Source: Amyelois transitella (Eukaryota > Arthropoda > Insecta > Lepidoptera > Pyralidae). Taken from it: a stretch of 64,000 nucleotides of DNA. The position numbers and the translations under genes were made by a program. Below, in pieces: positions 15,201 through 27,880 of this stretch (position 1 is the stretch's first letter; every line of letters starts with the position of its first letter). The notes beneath the pieces are model-generated. The model ran no database searches and was not told where the DNA came from. It saw only the letters and a program-made list of their open reading frames with translations. The DNA is taken from assembly GCF_032362555.1 (NCBI RefSeq), contig NC_083506.1:10339501-10403500 (forward strand), given 5' to 3'.

Positions 15201-18200
15201 TATCTCTGTGCGTACAAATATGCTGCCCTGGCGTGTGCATTGCCATGATACTTTCGCCATATATCTCTGTGTCATTTTGAATTAATTTGACAAAAGAGAG
15301 TTTAGGCATAACGAGGCTTACGTTATCTGTAACCGTATATTAAGTTAATAAACAATGAAAATCTTCCAGCTAAATAAATTTTCCTCTTAAGGCAAATACA
15401 ATATCAGATCACAATAAAATACTTAAAGTAATTTCGCTTGGTAGGTATGAGGTTTTACTGGCAGATGATGCCGGTTGTCTCGATTCCATAATCGAGACAA
15501 CCTTTAGTACTATTCAAAGTGACGTATATGAAATAAAAAATATATGAGCGACCATGAACATTTTACTTACATAATCAGGCATATAACAGTAGGTTATGCT
15601 ATTTTATCATATTATTCCAAACAATATGTACAGTCAGAACTTACATCCGTTGTGATAACCTTCTGAGAGATAAGTTAAACTTCCAATATATTTTAGGTAA
15701 GTATATGAATTTTACAATAGATTTAAAGGTCCGATGCAAACGCACGTCCGTACGGAATTTGAAAAACGTAGGTACAACGGTAACTTAAGAGAATTTGAGC
15801 GAATATTGCTAACTGTGCAATAATCATCAACAATTATTAGTATGAATTCGATTCACACATATTCTTCAACACCTATGTTCCAACTGTAATTAAAGGACAA
15901 CGTTCTCAAAATTAAACTTTGCCCAAACTGTAAAAATTGAGAACCATATCTTCATTGTGTACAGCAATTATCTAGTGAAGTTATCAAAGTAACCTTGATC
16001 CAATTCCCAGCGAATAATAACAAAGCTGAGCAACAGACCATACTTACAATTGAACAATTGTAGCCATGTGTAAAAAATACACACCTATTAAAATACATTT
16101 ATGCGACGGATGAATGTGTTCAATAAGATGGGGCGGCTGCACGTTTTGATAAAAATATGACAAACAACAAACAAAACCTGTATTTGTTTGAAGCGTTTTA
16201 ACTCGTGTTAAAATTCAATTTGTGGTGATCACAAGGTTTTATTAAGATAAGAGGATAACGCTGACGATACTCTCTTTAAAATTTATAATACCCGATACCT
16301 CAAACACTTGTTAGATATAAAGCAACTAGACAATCTACGGCTGGACGGATTGCAAATTTATTATTTGAGTACTTCATCTTGAACTTTACCAGCAGTTCAC
16401 TACTCGTTTAAATCCATATTAGGGATCAAATTAACAACTCATTATTTGAAGGTCAATTAAGTACACTATGACAAAGATATAAAGATCGGACTTAATAAAA
16501 AAAATCAACGCTTCTCCTGCAAACATTAAGACTTTAAATTTTTTGTAAAGCAGATTTCTCAACGACAAAATCTCTAAACTGATCACTAGATGAACAATGC
16601 TCGACTTCCTGTACTTACATTCTTCAATTAGGGTCATTCGTCCTCTGGGTAAGAGCGGCGTCTGACCAACGTTCCATTATGATATCAATTAATAAAAACG
16701 GTCATATGAAGCCTTACGAGTATGACTTCTATGTCAAAGTTAAATTTATTAAGATAAGATTATAGACAAATATGGGAATTAGGATGTAATACCTCCATTT
16801 TGTAAGGGTTGTCTATTTTCAGACTTCATTTATTCCACCAACGCAGAAATGTAATTGAGCTTCGTAATTATGCGGATGATTGCTCATCTCGTTAAATTCA
16901 AGAGATGGAGAAACTCTAAGTTAAGAACGAAAACAAAAGATTAAAGTTAAATAAATTTACACAAAATTATGTTCTAAAAAACAAAGCCAAAATATTTTAA
17001 TTATTTGGATGAACTAATGAATCCCAAAAGATAAGGTTAAGTTCAGCTTATTAGTAAAAATTAAGATAGGCGTAAGTGGCATTTCAATAAAAACATTCTA
17101 TTCGAATACTATTTTATGGGTAGCAACCGCGTAAATACCGGATACCGTCTGGAAAAAATTGGAATTCACCAACTGCAAAGTTCATTACAGCAATCTTTTC
17201 TACAGTTTACTCAAAACACTGAATTTAAATGTTCAAATAAACTCAGACTTATGTTAAAACTATCTTCGCGCAAACAACTTAATATGGCCCTTTAAGATGT
17301 CAAAGACAATACGACACCACGTTTGCAAGGTGAATAAACTCATCTAAAAGCATGTCCACGTCTCTGAGAGTCTCAAAGCAAATGGTAAGTAAAATCATTT
17401 CCCGTTCATGTTATTGGTCACACGGCCACTGCATTCTATCCTCCAGACTATATAACCAAACAAACAGATGCACTTCAGAAGTGGAAAAGTTTTAAACAAA
17501 TTTAACAAGCGGTGTTGGCAAAATCATGCAATTGCAGTCATTATTCTCAGGAAATATATGAAGTGCTTCAACAGTAGAGATTGACTAAAGCAGTTACAAT
17601 GTTAGTGATGTGACAAACAGACATAACGACAACAGAACGATTGATTTAATTAAAAAATTAAGTTACCACATGCCAGATTCAGATGTCTCATAAGTTCTAC
17701 CGTTAGCTATTGTAACTACCCAATAATAACATATTTTGTCAAATAAAAGCAATCACAGTAAATCCCATTACTATTATGAAATAGTTGTTAGACATCGAAA
17801 GCCGTAAATCTTAATATTCCGGAAGGTTGTACAGCCTAATTTCAAGGCCATTAGTAGGTATGGGCAAAAGATTCATCAAAACTTTCAACAAAGACATTTA
17901 ACTCTCACAATACTGTACTGAAAATGTATCGGGAAAATTGTCTTATTGAAGCAGCAGATAGGGTCAAATTAATTTCGTTTGAAGGTTGACTACCAAACGA
18001 AATTGCGATAGACAAAGCCTTTCAGCGTGCGTACAATGTACACTAGAGGTAAAATGGAGCTAAATTCGCCAAATTTCCCGGTATTGGCTATCCGAGAGCA
18101 GATGGTGACAGGCGGTCGGGTCACCGGAACACTACACCTAGTTGATTCAGTGAGATAGATGAGCTGACAGCCGACACCAGACTTTATTGATTTTACGCGG

Positions 18201-19389
18201 TTGCTATTCGGATTGAATAGCGAAGGCGTGATTGTATTATTAGCTTTTTCATTATTAATTTGGATGACAGACAACATGGCAAAATTTTAATAAAAAAGCT
18301 GAAGCTTGAAGAGGTTTATTTTTTTAATTTGCATAAAAGGTTCTAGTTGTCAGATTACTTTAAGAACCATCACCATCTACGAACTAGCCATCAAGTTTTT
18401 ACTACAGTGGTATTTTTAATTTCACCATCAACCCAATAAGAGTACTACTAAACTACTACAAATAAATTGTTTTCCGTCTTCTAAGTTAGAATAATCATCA
18501 ACTTCTTCAACCATTTCACGTAGAAACACTTTCGGAGAACAAACGCGCCGACCATCCCGGATATTGGCGCCGGTGGAGTATTGTCTTTACCGTGACCAAC
18601 ATCTATCGATATTCAGAGTATGTTCAACTAACTGTTCTTACGAATTACACTTACGTACGAGCATCCGCATTACTTTAACCGATTTGAAAAACTAAATAAT
18701 TATTTCTGACTGGATAAATATTAAAGTTTGTGATCACATCTTTATGTCATTTCAAGTATAATAAACCATTAATGGCCACTCGATTTCTGAAATTAGCTCA
18801 ACAAGCATGATAATACCTATCAAATGCCAAAATAAATATTGTTCTTATTTATAAATAGAAGTTATTTATTTACAGTGGAGTTCAGAATCGTGCGAATTGA
18901 GGGAAATACTGAAATGCGATTTCAACAGTTGCGATGGAGTAATGATAATATTATCGGTTACATATAAATAAAAAACAATCTCTTTCCTCCTGGTTATTTT
19001 TGAAAATTTACGTGCTGTCTCTTATAATTTAACCGTCGAAAACAAATGTCAATCACGGTAGTGCAATTGGGTGTCATCAAGAAACAAAGATGGAATCTTA
19101 TTGGCTTGTTCAAGACCACAAGCCTGTGGCGTATGTTTGTAGCATGTTGCGGTGAGCCGGGTATTAACTTGCTTGTAATGACACAATTTCTACTACGCCC
19201 AGTCGGCATCTCACTGTCCTGTATTTTCTCTTTTGATACATTCGCCACTATTATTGTACACTTTGATTTATTTTAAATTAAATAATCGTTCACTAATAAA
19301 AGGTACGATTGAACCGAAAGATTATAGATAGGATTTCATTTTACGTGTAATAAATAGATTATAACTTTTATTAATGCAATCTTAAAACC
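12251..19389. other. Intergenic region without a recognised gene
   Basis: AT-rich DNA with no coding exon that I can support. Open frames of 60-95 codons at 14656-14913, 15080-15280 and 17990-18277 lack known motifs. A perfect 12-bp stem with 6-bp loop is at 15473-15502. Repeat pieces at 13454-13608 and about 13930-14070 are the only recognised content. Confidence 0.5.
13454..13608 (+). repeat. Non-LTR-retrotransposon-like tail, second copy
   Basis: Homologous to 8267-8441, with shared 'aaatttcgtgaaa' and 'gagtttattcgtta' segments. Another related-looking piece (ccagcgacccgccccggctt) begins at about 13930, typical of 'ccccggcttcg' starts of these repeats. Confidence 0.45.
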
Positions 19390-19640
19390 GCTGTGTGATT
19401 TTTGGCCCTTTAGAATAGAACCACTCCAAATCTTTCTCAATGAAAGTCGTAAGAGGCGACTAAGGATAGGCTCATAAACTTGGGATTGCGCTTGTAGGCG
19501 ATGGGCTAGCAACCTGTCCCTATTTGAATCTCAATTTGATCATAGAGCCATATATCTGAACGTAACATTTTAGTTTTTTCAAGACTGATTGCTCTGTCTA
19601 CCCCGCGAGAGATATAGACGTGGCTATATATATATATTCT
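19390..19640 (-). repeat. Lepidopteran interspersed repeat, 'GGGTAGACAGAG' family
   Basis: Reverse-complement copy: 'aagtcgtaagaggcgactaa', 'gcgatgggctagcaacctgt', 'gactgattgctctgtctacc' and a ccgcgagagatatagacgtg end, followed by a short (TA)n run. Near full length. Confidence 0.75.
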
Positions 19641-20536
19641 AATTATATCAGCATCATGTGTAACTCAATCTGGCGAACCTTTTCTTTCTAAACTTAATAG
19701 AATAAGGCTTTTAATACGCTCTCATTCAGATCAACTGGTAAACACCTTTTGTATATCCTTCAGAAAAGCAAACCTATCAATTATTGGCATTCATCCTTTA
19801 ATTAATCCTATCGAACACATCGCTTCGTAGAAATTCAATAAACACGAACTGGAAGGAATGCAAAGCTGGCGTAATGGACCCGTGGATTTACGGTCTATTT
19901 AGGGTTGTCTGGTCTATTGTGTACGTGTGCACCGTACAATGAAGTAACGAAATTCTTTTTACGGAAGGAATCCGTATCCCTTAACGAATCCAACAAAAAA
20001 TTAAACATTAATCTTATACTATGTGATCAAACGTATTGTTAAGTTATTGGAACGTTTCTAGAATTTGGGGTATATTATTAGTTACAAGATTTCGCCTGCG
20101 ACTTATTTCCGTTCCGATAGAAAGTTACTTTTTACAACTTTGGACCTTGTTTTATCGATTTGTTGGCGCTCATTTAAAACAGACATACAAATCCAATCCA
20201 ATTATTATCACCAAAGCTAAAATGTCGATTGGCAACCCTAAATATATTTAGAATATTGTAGGAGTAAGCGGCTTTGGAGAATTTGATTGAAACTACAAGT
20301 TCGTTAGTTTACTTATGTTGTCTGTGAGGTTGGATTACGAGTACGTACACTATTTGGTTGGTTTTCGTGTACATTGTATATAATTAACATTTTTATTTTT
20401 TAACATTATAAGTAAGTATATTATTTAAGAATATCTTAACTACTGGTCATCAGGTTTTGCGTAATTGACTTTCATATTTGATGAGTTCATCGAAATACTT
20501 TTTGAGAAAGCGAGATAAACAAAATTTTATACTGTA

Positions 20537-20767
20537 CTAGCTGTCCCGGCAAACGTTGTTTTGCCATATAAATAATTTTAAAGTAATTTGTAGTTAAAAA
20601 AAAAATTAAGTTTGGACAACTCTTAACACTTAGGGGTATGAAAAATAGATGTTAGCCGATTCTCAGACCTACTGAACATGCATGCAAAATTTGGTTAAAA
20701 TCGGTAAATCCGTTTCGGAGGAGTACGGAGACAAACATTGTGACACGAGAATTTTATATATAAGATT
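20537..20767 (+). repeat. Retrotransposon-derived repeat ('actagctgtcccggcaaacg' type)
   Basis: Starts with actagctgtcccggcaaacg and ends with a gagacaaacattgtgacac segment before an AT-rich 'ttatatataagat' tail. This start-and-end pair marks a common group of LINE-tail/SINE repeats in Lepidoptera. It does not code for protein. Confidence 0.55.
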
Positions 20768-21319
20768 TCATTCATACACGAACATTCATGAATACACAAA
20801 CAAACAAATTAACCTGGCAAAATTTCATAAACCAAGTAAAATGAACACAACGAAATAATACGTTTGTCAAAACGACAGTGACATTTCATAACTATCCAAC
20901 GAATATGAATACTACAAACAAACAAACCTATCGCTGCTGCATTTAATATTGCAATTTCAATACAAATGCAAAATAATGACGAAATGTGGAAATATCGACG
21001 TTGGTAACCGAGCAACGTGACCACTAGATGCTAAACATGAAACTACATGACGGCGTATTGTTCTAAAGGTATTGTTTGTAGAACAGCAGGTCGAGAAGTC
21101 CGTAGACATAGTTCACATAGTGTATGTTAAACAAACAACGAAACCACTATTAAACAAAATATAGAATTTAAAATGAAGGATATATAGGAGGAGCGATGGT
21201 AAGTAAAGTAGGGCTTAAAATCTAGGGAAATAGAAAGCGAATATATACGTAGGCAACGACTACGATCCTCTTTCACTTTCTCATCTTGGCGTGGTCCCAG
21301 TTGCACCCTCTGCCATTAA

Positions 21320-22897
21320 CCCTTAATTTGGCAGAATTTTTTTTTTTACATAAACCGATTTTTTTTATTGAAATCGGGTTTAAGACGTTTTAAGGCATTA
21401 CAAAAAAATACGAAAAAATATCTTTACGTTTCAGTTTTCCTGAAAACTCATGTATGACACAGCATACATTGCCAAGTATTCGTTTGTGATATCAAATAAA
21501 ATATTTTTCTTTCTTTCTTTCTTTCTTTCAAGTGGATAGAAAACCAAGGGATCAAAGTCGTGTATGCTGGGATATACATTGCCAAGTGCAGTGACTAATG
21601 AAATACCGACGGAAGTGAGTCCTAAAACTTATGAAATTTCGACGGAAGTTTATCCAGGAGCAGGAATAGCAAAACAAATACAAAAGATAATAATAGTATA
21701 AACGTTTATTGAACTGAAATGACTAAATTACGCCTTTACATGGTAATCTAATTGACAGTTTCTGGGATTCTTCGAGTAAGAATTTGTTTGCTCTACGATA
21801 TCTGTTAGAATGTCTGGCGAAAAAAATTTATAAAAATAATCCAACGCTGATATATCCGGAACATCTGTATAATTGGAGTCTTCTTCTATAATAGCTCTGT
21901 GTCGAAAAACGGCTTCTTTCCACTGATAGTTCAAAGTAAATTTTTTCATTAGTCTCGGTCTTTTCCGGACAGGAACGGTGGGCTGACGACGTCGGGATCT
22001 GGTTTTTGGATTTGGTGGATTTACTGGAGTAAGAGGAGTTGTTGGGAGTGACGAAATATCACTCAGCACCGGTACTTTATTGCAATTTGGTTCTAAAGAC
22101 GGACTTGAATATACTGTTTGAAAAATGGGCGTAAGTGGAACATTGTCGCTGTTGTAATGTACGTCATCATCTAGAATGTTTAGTCTTTCTAAGGAAGAAT
22201 GAATAGAAGGTGCTGGAAAAGAAAATGAAGAAAGCGGGGTGCGTACACGAAATTCCTCTTCGACATCTGAGCGCTCGCTATCGTCAGAGGGTGCATTTTC
22301 AGCAGGCACAAGAGCTAATATTCTACCACCTCGAGTTAGTAGCGTTTGCTGGCAACAAAGAAACAAAAAAACATGCTTCAACCAAAAATAAAAAGCAATC
22401 CCAAATCACAAATACATGCGGTATCTTGCAAATTACAAATAAAGCATTTCATTACAAACTTGGCAATGTATGCTGTGTCATACAGACAAAACGAAGGGTC
22501 TTTCATTACGAATTTGGCAATGTATGCCACAGCATACATCAGTTTACCGACCAAAATAAACTCAAAACACAAAGTCACCATACACAAAAACATATCAAAT
22601 CCATTCGATTATACTGTTATGCATAAAATATAGTTCATAAAAACACCACAAACCATGTCAAACCAAGTTAAAATAATATAAATACCTTAGTCAACACAGA
22701 TGAGCTACGCCGGGCCGCCATTTTCGAGACCGAATGTCAAAATAAGTGTTGTTAGAGACGTGTTTTATTTTTCCTTATAAAAATAATTAGTATTGCAATG
22801 AATTAAAATGATTTGTGACACAGACATTTTTATTTTACTATGTCAAATATTTTTACAAAGTAAATGTATGCCAGTACATACACTGCCAATTTAAGGG
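21320..22897 (-). mobile_element. piggyBac-like DNA transposon, internally deleted
   Basis: The left end, CCCTTAATTTGGCAG (21320-21334), is matched by the right end at 22883-22897 in reverse complement with 14 of 15 identities. TTAA, the piggyBac target site, directly precedes the left end (21316-21319). On the right the four bases after GGG are TGCT, so the expected TTAA copy is lost or was never there. Inside is a two-exon minus-strand gene for an N-terminal transposase fragment, plus five copies of a palindromic subterminal motif. At 1578 bp it is shorter than full piggyBac elements (about 2.4 kb), consistent with loss of the catalytic part. Confidence 0.8.
21728..22721 (-). CDS. piggyBac-like transposase, N-terminal fragment only (two exons)
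   Basis: Exon 1 is 22686-22721 (12 codons, starting MAARRSSS) and exon 2 is 21728-22348; the GT-AG intron is 22349-22685 in phase 0. The product is 218 residues. The first half is acidic and Ser/Pro-rich and low in complexity (ERSDVEEEF), then comes a basic block (RSRRRQPTVPVRKRPR). The C-terminal third has the family's entry signature: W followed by F.H, then DISALDYFYKFFSPDIL and IVEQTN, as in piggyBac and PGBD proteins. The RNase-H-like DDD core and the zinc-finger tail are absent: the frame ends 16 residues after IVEQTN. It cannot be an active transposase. It could be a deletion remnant or, if expressed, a DNA-binding or interfering product. Confidence 0.65.
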
Positions 22898-23515
22898 TGC
22901 TTCGGGACCTGGGGAACGTGATCATGGAACTCTAGACCTAGATAGTAATAAATGTATTTAAAATATGATTAAAGCAATAAACTTTTATTTAAATAGCAAC
23001 CTCTATCCGTGAAGGTGAATTAATGTGATTCCTATAAAATCTGTTCAGGTTTACGATTGAATCACTCTAGTTTTTGTTCTTTTTTATTATTCACTAGACA
23101 AACTTTTAACTAATCAAATACTTTCTATTACTTATATTTTAAAACCGTTAACTTATAAATTCGTAAACTGCAATTAATTAAAGTTCATTATGACGTCATG
23201 TAGACCTTTGCCACTTGACTCGCCTAACAAACTTGGTCAATGTGAATTGGTTAGACGTCCGTAGGTGAATGATGTATACTAATTGGTTTACCGAGAAATG
23301 CCTGAATTGTTGATAGGGGCCGTACATATAAAGTTGATGTAACAGATGTTAAAGCTCGGATAAATACGATTTCGTTATTAAATTTATCCCAGACAGGCAA
23401 CCCAACAGAGCTTATAATGATAAGCATAATGATGGCCTTAAATATAGCTAGCTTTTTAAACTAAAACAAAACTGTTTTATTTTTAAACCTTAGCGCAGGT
23501 ATGCAAATGAACATA
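22898..23515. other. Spacer between two mobile elements
   Basis: About 600 bp of AT-rich DNA with no gene and no recognised repeat. Confidence 0.5.
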
Positions 23516-24065
23516 CATACATACATACATAAACTCACGCCTCTTTCCCGGAGGGGTAGGCAGAGACTACCTCTTTCCACTTGCCACGATCCCTGCATAC
23601 TTCCTTTGCTTCATCCACATTCATAACTCTCTTCATGCAAGCTCGGCGGTTTCGGGCACTTTTGACCCGACCCTTCACCAGGACGTCCTTAATTTGATCA
23701 AGATATGTTCGTCTAGGTCTTCCCACCCCGACCTTTCCCTCCACACTCTCCTTGTATATCTGCTCATTCATCGTCGCAAAGCGGCTTTCAGCAGACCGCA
23801 TACCGCTCCCGCCGGGAACGAGACGTGATGGGGTGTGGACACCATCGCCGCCATTTAGGTGCTCTTTCAACAAATTTGCATCCATGCGATTCCCACGAGA
23901 CGCAAGGGAACAATTTTGTCCGCCCCAGCAGAGCCCCGCATGCCAGGGTAAGGCTAGCCATTACCTGGGGGTCGCCCAACCCCATGGCGGAAGTGGCACG
24001 CTCGAGACTAGGCTCGCCCCTAGCCATGCATCCATCGGCGCGGCAGACCTTAGATTGGCAAATTT
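23516..24065 (-). mobile_element. LINE-like remnant with ORF2 C-terminal-like frame
   Basis: The minus strand is open at 23535-23885 and encodes GRPRRTYLDQIKDV, followed by CRDRGKWKEVVSAYPSGKEA. This 'GRP.R.. D.I...RDR..W' pattern is typical of the extreme C-terminus of lepidopteran LINE polyproteins and recurs widely as a repeat. It ends in a CATA repeat (about 23512-23530). Positions 23886-24065 are GC-rich, with a 'ttacctgggggtcgcccaac' segment, and look like part of the same or a neighbouring repeat. No reverse-transcriptase domain remains. Shorter pieces are at about 30370-30430, 30815-30865 and 54480-54545. Confidence 0.6.
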
Positions 24066-24068
24066 AAA

Positions 24069-24601
24069 TAAATGCAAATGAAATAAAAAAAAAATTACGT
24101 GTGTCTCTGTATAATGTAAATCAAACGTTATAACGAATGCATCCTATGACTTTTAAATGAGCTCACTTTATTGAGACCGGTCATTTTAGTCACGTGAATT
24201 TACATCAAAGTCACAAGTATCGACGAGAATATATCACTTGCTTTTAAAATGTATTCCGGCGCTGAACTCTTCATTAAGCATAGAACTTTTCTTCGGCAAT
24301 TTTATTTAAATTTAGCAACTATTGCAAGACTGCTATATCGAAACAAATGTGTTCCGTGACCTAACCACAAATGAAATAAGACTTACCAAGGCGGATTGGA
24401 TTTAGACTATTAATTTGTATGATATTATTAAAATTATTAAGCTTGACGTAGAAACTATTTCGCCTCGTTATTAATTAGGAGTATGCACCAATGACAACCA
24501 CTCTACAATAGTAAGAGAGGCACCAGGAGAAGTAGAGAGTAAGAGTATTCACGAAGGAAAATTAATTGTTTGAGGTGCTAGAAGAAGTATGGTGTACTCA
24601 C
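24069..24601. other. Non-coding stretch
   Basis: AT-rich, no gene recognised. If the exon at 24602-24708 is real this would be intron or 3' flank of its gene. Confidence 0.4.
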
Positions 24602-24708
24602 ATCAACAAGACCTCGCCAGCACACCGGAACCATTCCACACTGTTGGATCGCTTCAACAATCCTATCACAGTACTGTTGACGGTTATCTAACGACACGCA
24701 CACATAAC
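24602..24708 (-). CDS. Orphan internal exon, 35 codons (unidentified)
   Basis: Open on the minus strand between a good acceptor (TTTGTTGCAG, ending at 24709) and a consensus donor GTGAGT (24596-24601). The exon supplies two bases of a split codon, then 35 codons: YVCVSLDNRQQYCDRIVEAI, then QQCGMVPVCWRGLVD. Composition is rich in Cys, Gln and Trp and looks coding, not repeat. I do not recognise the family. No adjoining exon with compatible phase was found; the CpG-rich patch at 28055-28290 could be its promoter. It may also be a lone pseudo-exon. Confidence 0.3.
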
Positions 24709-26420
24709 CTGCAACAAAGGAAACATTACTCGTGATTGTGTATTGTAGAAAATGTCCTATAATGAGCGTTGGTCTGTCATCAGACGTAAGGCTGGTGAGG
24801 TTCTTGAGGAAGAAGCTTTTTATAAGAAACTCAAATAAACTGGTACAAACATTAAAATAAAAGTACAAAATTTAATGAAACTACAGTATTATTGAGGCAA
24901 TTTTCTAGAAGTTAGTTTTGATCGGCTTGAAGCCATAGCTTCTTAATCTTATAGGACAACTGTTAATGTAATGGATCAGAGAATAAACTTAATGAAAAGT
25001 TCTTTGGATCAGCTTTGAAATAGATTTATTTAATTTTTGTGCATTTTGCCAACAGGTTTTCTTCGCTGGATTCTTAAACTTTTATCAATAATGATAATAT
25101 GTTTCATTGATATATTGATTTTTATCTGACTACCCTATAGATGACAAAAAGATGATCATGAAAATAATATTGATCAAACACGCACATCTCTCTGAAGAGG
25201 AAGGGTCCAAACACTTGGAGTATTCTCCGCCTCGAATTGACCTCGAATTATATTTTCCCGGATACTCGGATCGCGTATAAGAGCCCCTCAAAGGAACAAG
25301 CTACAAATTTTTGGATAAGTTAAAAATTTTCTGCGCTTCCTGTTCAAGTGCTATTTGGATAGTATTTCTGGTTATTTTACTTTTGCTACTCAGGTTTCGG
25401 CCAATTACCTATAACTTAATGTTCACTCGGTATAAGTCCAACGCTTACTCTTGAATTTCAACGATAACAAAATTGTGTGTTTTTAAATTTTGTTTATTAA
25501 CGAAGTACAAAAAGCAAAGGATGATTCGAAGTTGCCTTAGAGTAAAGCTACCAAATTAATATTTTTAACTTATGTGATTCATTGGATAAAAATACTTCAA
25601 CCATACTTCAACCATTTGATGTAAAAACAATTCAGTTCAAGGTCACTTAGCCTACACTCGGCTAGTTTTAACCACAACCTACTTCTATTTACCCACGGAA
25701 TTGTATTATAGCGTGTCCCACATGAAAACCTACATATAAGAACAATTCGGAAGGAAACTGTCTTGATCAGATTAATTTTAATTGTTTAATAAATAACTCG
25801 GAGATTCATTTGAGCCAGTTGTGATTTTATCTTTTCTGCGGTGTGTCGATATGCAATGGCTGAACCAAATCGTTAAATTTTACATAAATATAAATATAAA
25901 TATATACGGGACAAATTACACTGATTGAGTTAGCCTCGAAGTAAGTTCGAAACTTGTGTTACGAGATACTTACTCAACGATACTATATACATGACAACAA
26001 AGAAAACGCTAGACTATCGCTAACGAGTAAAAAGAGAAAAGCTCATATTAACATGCACCATAAGTTAAAAGATGTATAGCAATCAGCCGTCTTCCTAACA
26101 AAGTCTGTAAAGCAGAGAAGCAGACAATCGATATCACAAATAACCCATCCCAATTTTGCCGAAATAATAAAATATTTTGATATTTACTTTTTTACTAGCT
26201 AAAATATGAGAACAATGAAAACAAAGCGAAAGATTCGATTTAGCGGCTCAATGATTTGAATAGAATTCGCACACACCAACGCCTTTGAGATTCCCAAATC
26301 CCCAATAACATTTTATTGGATCAAAATTACTTTCTTACACTAGTACTTTTGTTTTACAAATGGTAGCGGATTAAAGTATTAGGGAATTTTATTTCAATAA
26401 AGCAAGGGTATTTTTAAATT
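24709..26420. other. Non-coding stretch
   Basis: AT-rich DNA without recognised gene or repeat. Confidence 0.45.
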
Positions 26421-26690
26421 TTATCATACATACAACTACATACAATCACGTTTTTATCCCTTCCGCGGTAGACAGACCCAACAGTCTTGAAGGGCAAGGC
26501 TGAAGGGCCACGTTCAGTTGTATAGCCCAATGATGGAAAGGGATTTAAACAGTGACAGGTTACTAGCCCATCGCCTTAAGAAGAATCCCAAGTTTATTAA
26601 AGTTTCCTTTGATTGCCTTTAACATTCTGCGCGGAAAGAGAAACAGCTGTCACAACACTGTGTTTTCTTCGCTACCAAGCCATTTGAAGT
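26421..26690 (+). repeat. Lepidopteran interspersed repeat, 'GGGTAGACAGAG' family
   Basis: Begins with catacatacaactacatac and 'caatcacgtttttatccc', then gcggtagacagacccaacag, 'gggccacgttcagttgta' and 'ttactagcccatcgcct'. Degenerate but complete in order. Confidence 0.7.
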
Positions 26691-27694
26691 ATTTCAATTT
26701 CGGCTTATTATGTGATATTGCAATTATTACTACCCAAGTTTTTAAACTGCCAAGATCAGACAGATAGTAAGATAAACTGTTAGCAGGAAATTGCCAATCT
26801 GGGACTTTCTCTACCTACCTAGCTTGACCTACGTTGCTCGAGTTTTCAATCGAAATCTCAAGAAGTAAAACAATATTAGCGATGTAGAATTTTATAAAGA
26901 TTCATAAGATGGCACGTGTTGTTATTGGTCTGAAGTAAAATTATAATAGGTATTAATTCTTCAATAAAAACTTGAAACAATTAAAATTATTTATAATTTA
27001 TTTTTTAATATTTTAATATTAAGGATTTTTTTGTTTCGACTGATATAAAGATCGATGAAAATTACCAAAATGTTTTAAAAGTAAAACTTAATATGCAATT
27101 TGGATAATGGTCAAAACAAGTTGTATTTGCACCTTATTTATCTCAACAACATAACACAAGGCGTAGAAAAAATATATGATTTATGCCGAATACAATCAAG
27201 ATATTTAATTTTGTGTCGTATTGACAAACGCCCCAGGCCCATTCTTTATTTATTTTTTTATTTTTAATAAGTTTAAAATTTGTCGTCAAATTGGTTTATT
27301 TAAAAAGTCATTGACACGAATATTACCGTGAGAATATTCTATTTATGACCCGCTTGACACCGGTATCGTGAACCGCGTAAATTGAGCTACTCACGACACC
27401 GAAATAGGTAGGTCATTATTGTATTTATCGATGCCGTGTAAGCTTGGCAATAACTAACGACCACTTATATTTTTATGTTTATTTAGCCAGTTATTTATTT
27501 TATCTGGCTGTTCGGGACAACCTTAGGTTCGGTGGTTTAACTTAGTAATAATGGTAAATAAATTCCTTCTTTTAATACAACCATAATTTGAGAACATTAA
27601 AAGAAGCGAAAATATATTTGCCAATTGATCAAATAGAATGGGGTGTAGGGGTAGGGTACTCGTTATTATGAGGTGGGTATATAAGCTTTTGAAA
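26691..27694. other. Non-coding stretch
   Basis: Very AT-rich, no gene recognised. Confidence 0.45.
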
Positions 27695-27880
27695 TTTATT
27701 CCATATTCATGTCGTAAAAGCCGACTAAGGAAAAAGGTAATAAATTGGAAATTATTCTTGTAGGTGATGGACAAGCAACCTGTCACTTTTTGAATCTCAA
27801 TATCGTCATTAAGCCATACAGCTGAACGTGAATTTTCAGCGTTTTCAAGACTGTTGACTTTGTCTATCCCGTAAGGGGTG
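27695..27880 (-). repeat. Lepidopteran interspersed repeat, 'GGGTAGACAGAG' family
   Basis: Reverse-complement copy (gtcgtaaaagccgactaagg ... 'gactttgtctatcccgtaag'). It stops abruptly where a hairpin sequence begins (27881). Confidence 0.7.

Noticed and set aside
22210-22633. Plus-strand frames of 95-138 codons over the piggyBac-like element
   Set aside because: They are antisense to the transposase exon and run through its intron and subterminal repeats; no independent motif.
23535-23885. 116-codon minus-strand frame taken as a host gene
   Set aside because: Its sequence pattern is that of a LINE polyprotein C-terminus and pieces recur elsewhere in the window; annotated as a mobile element.
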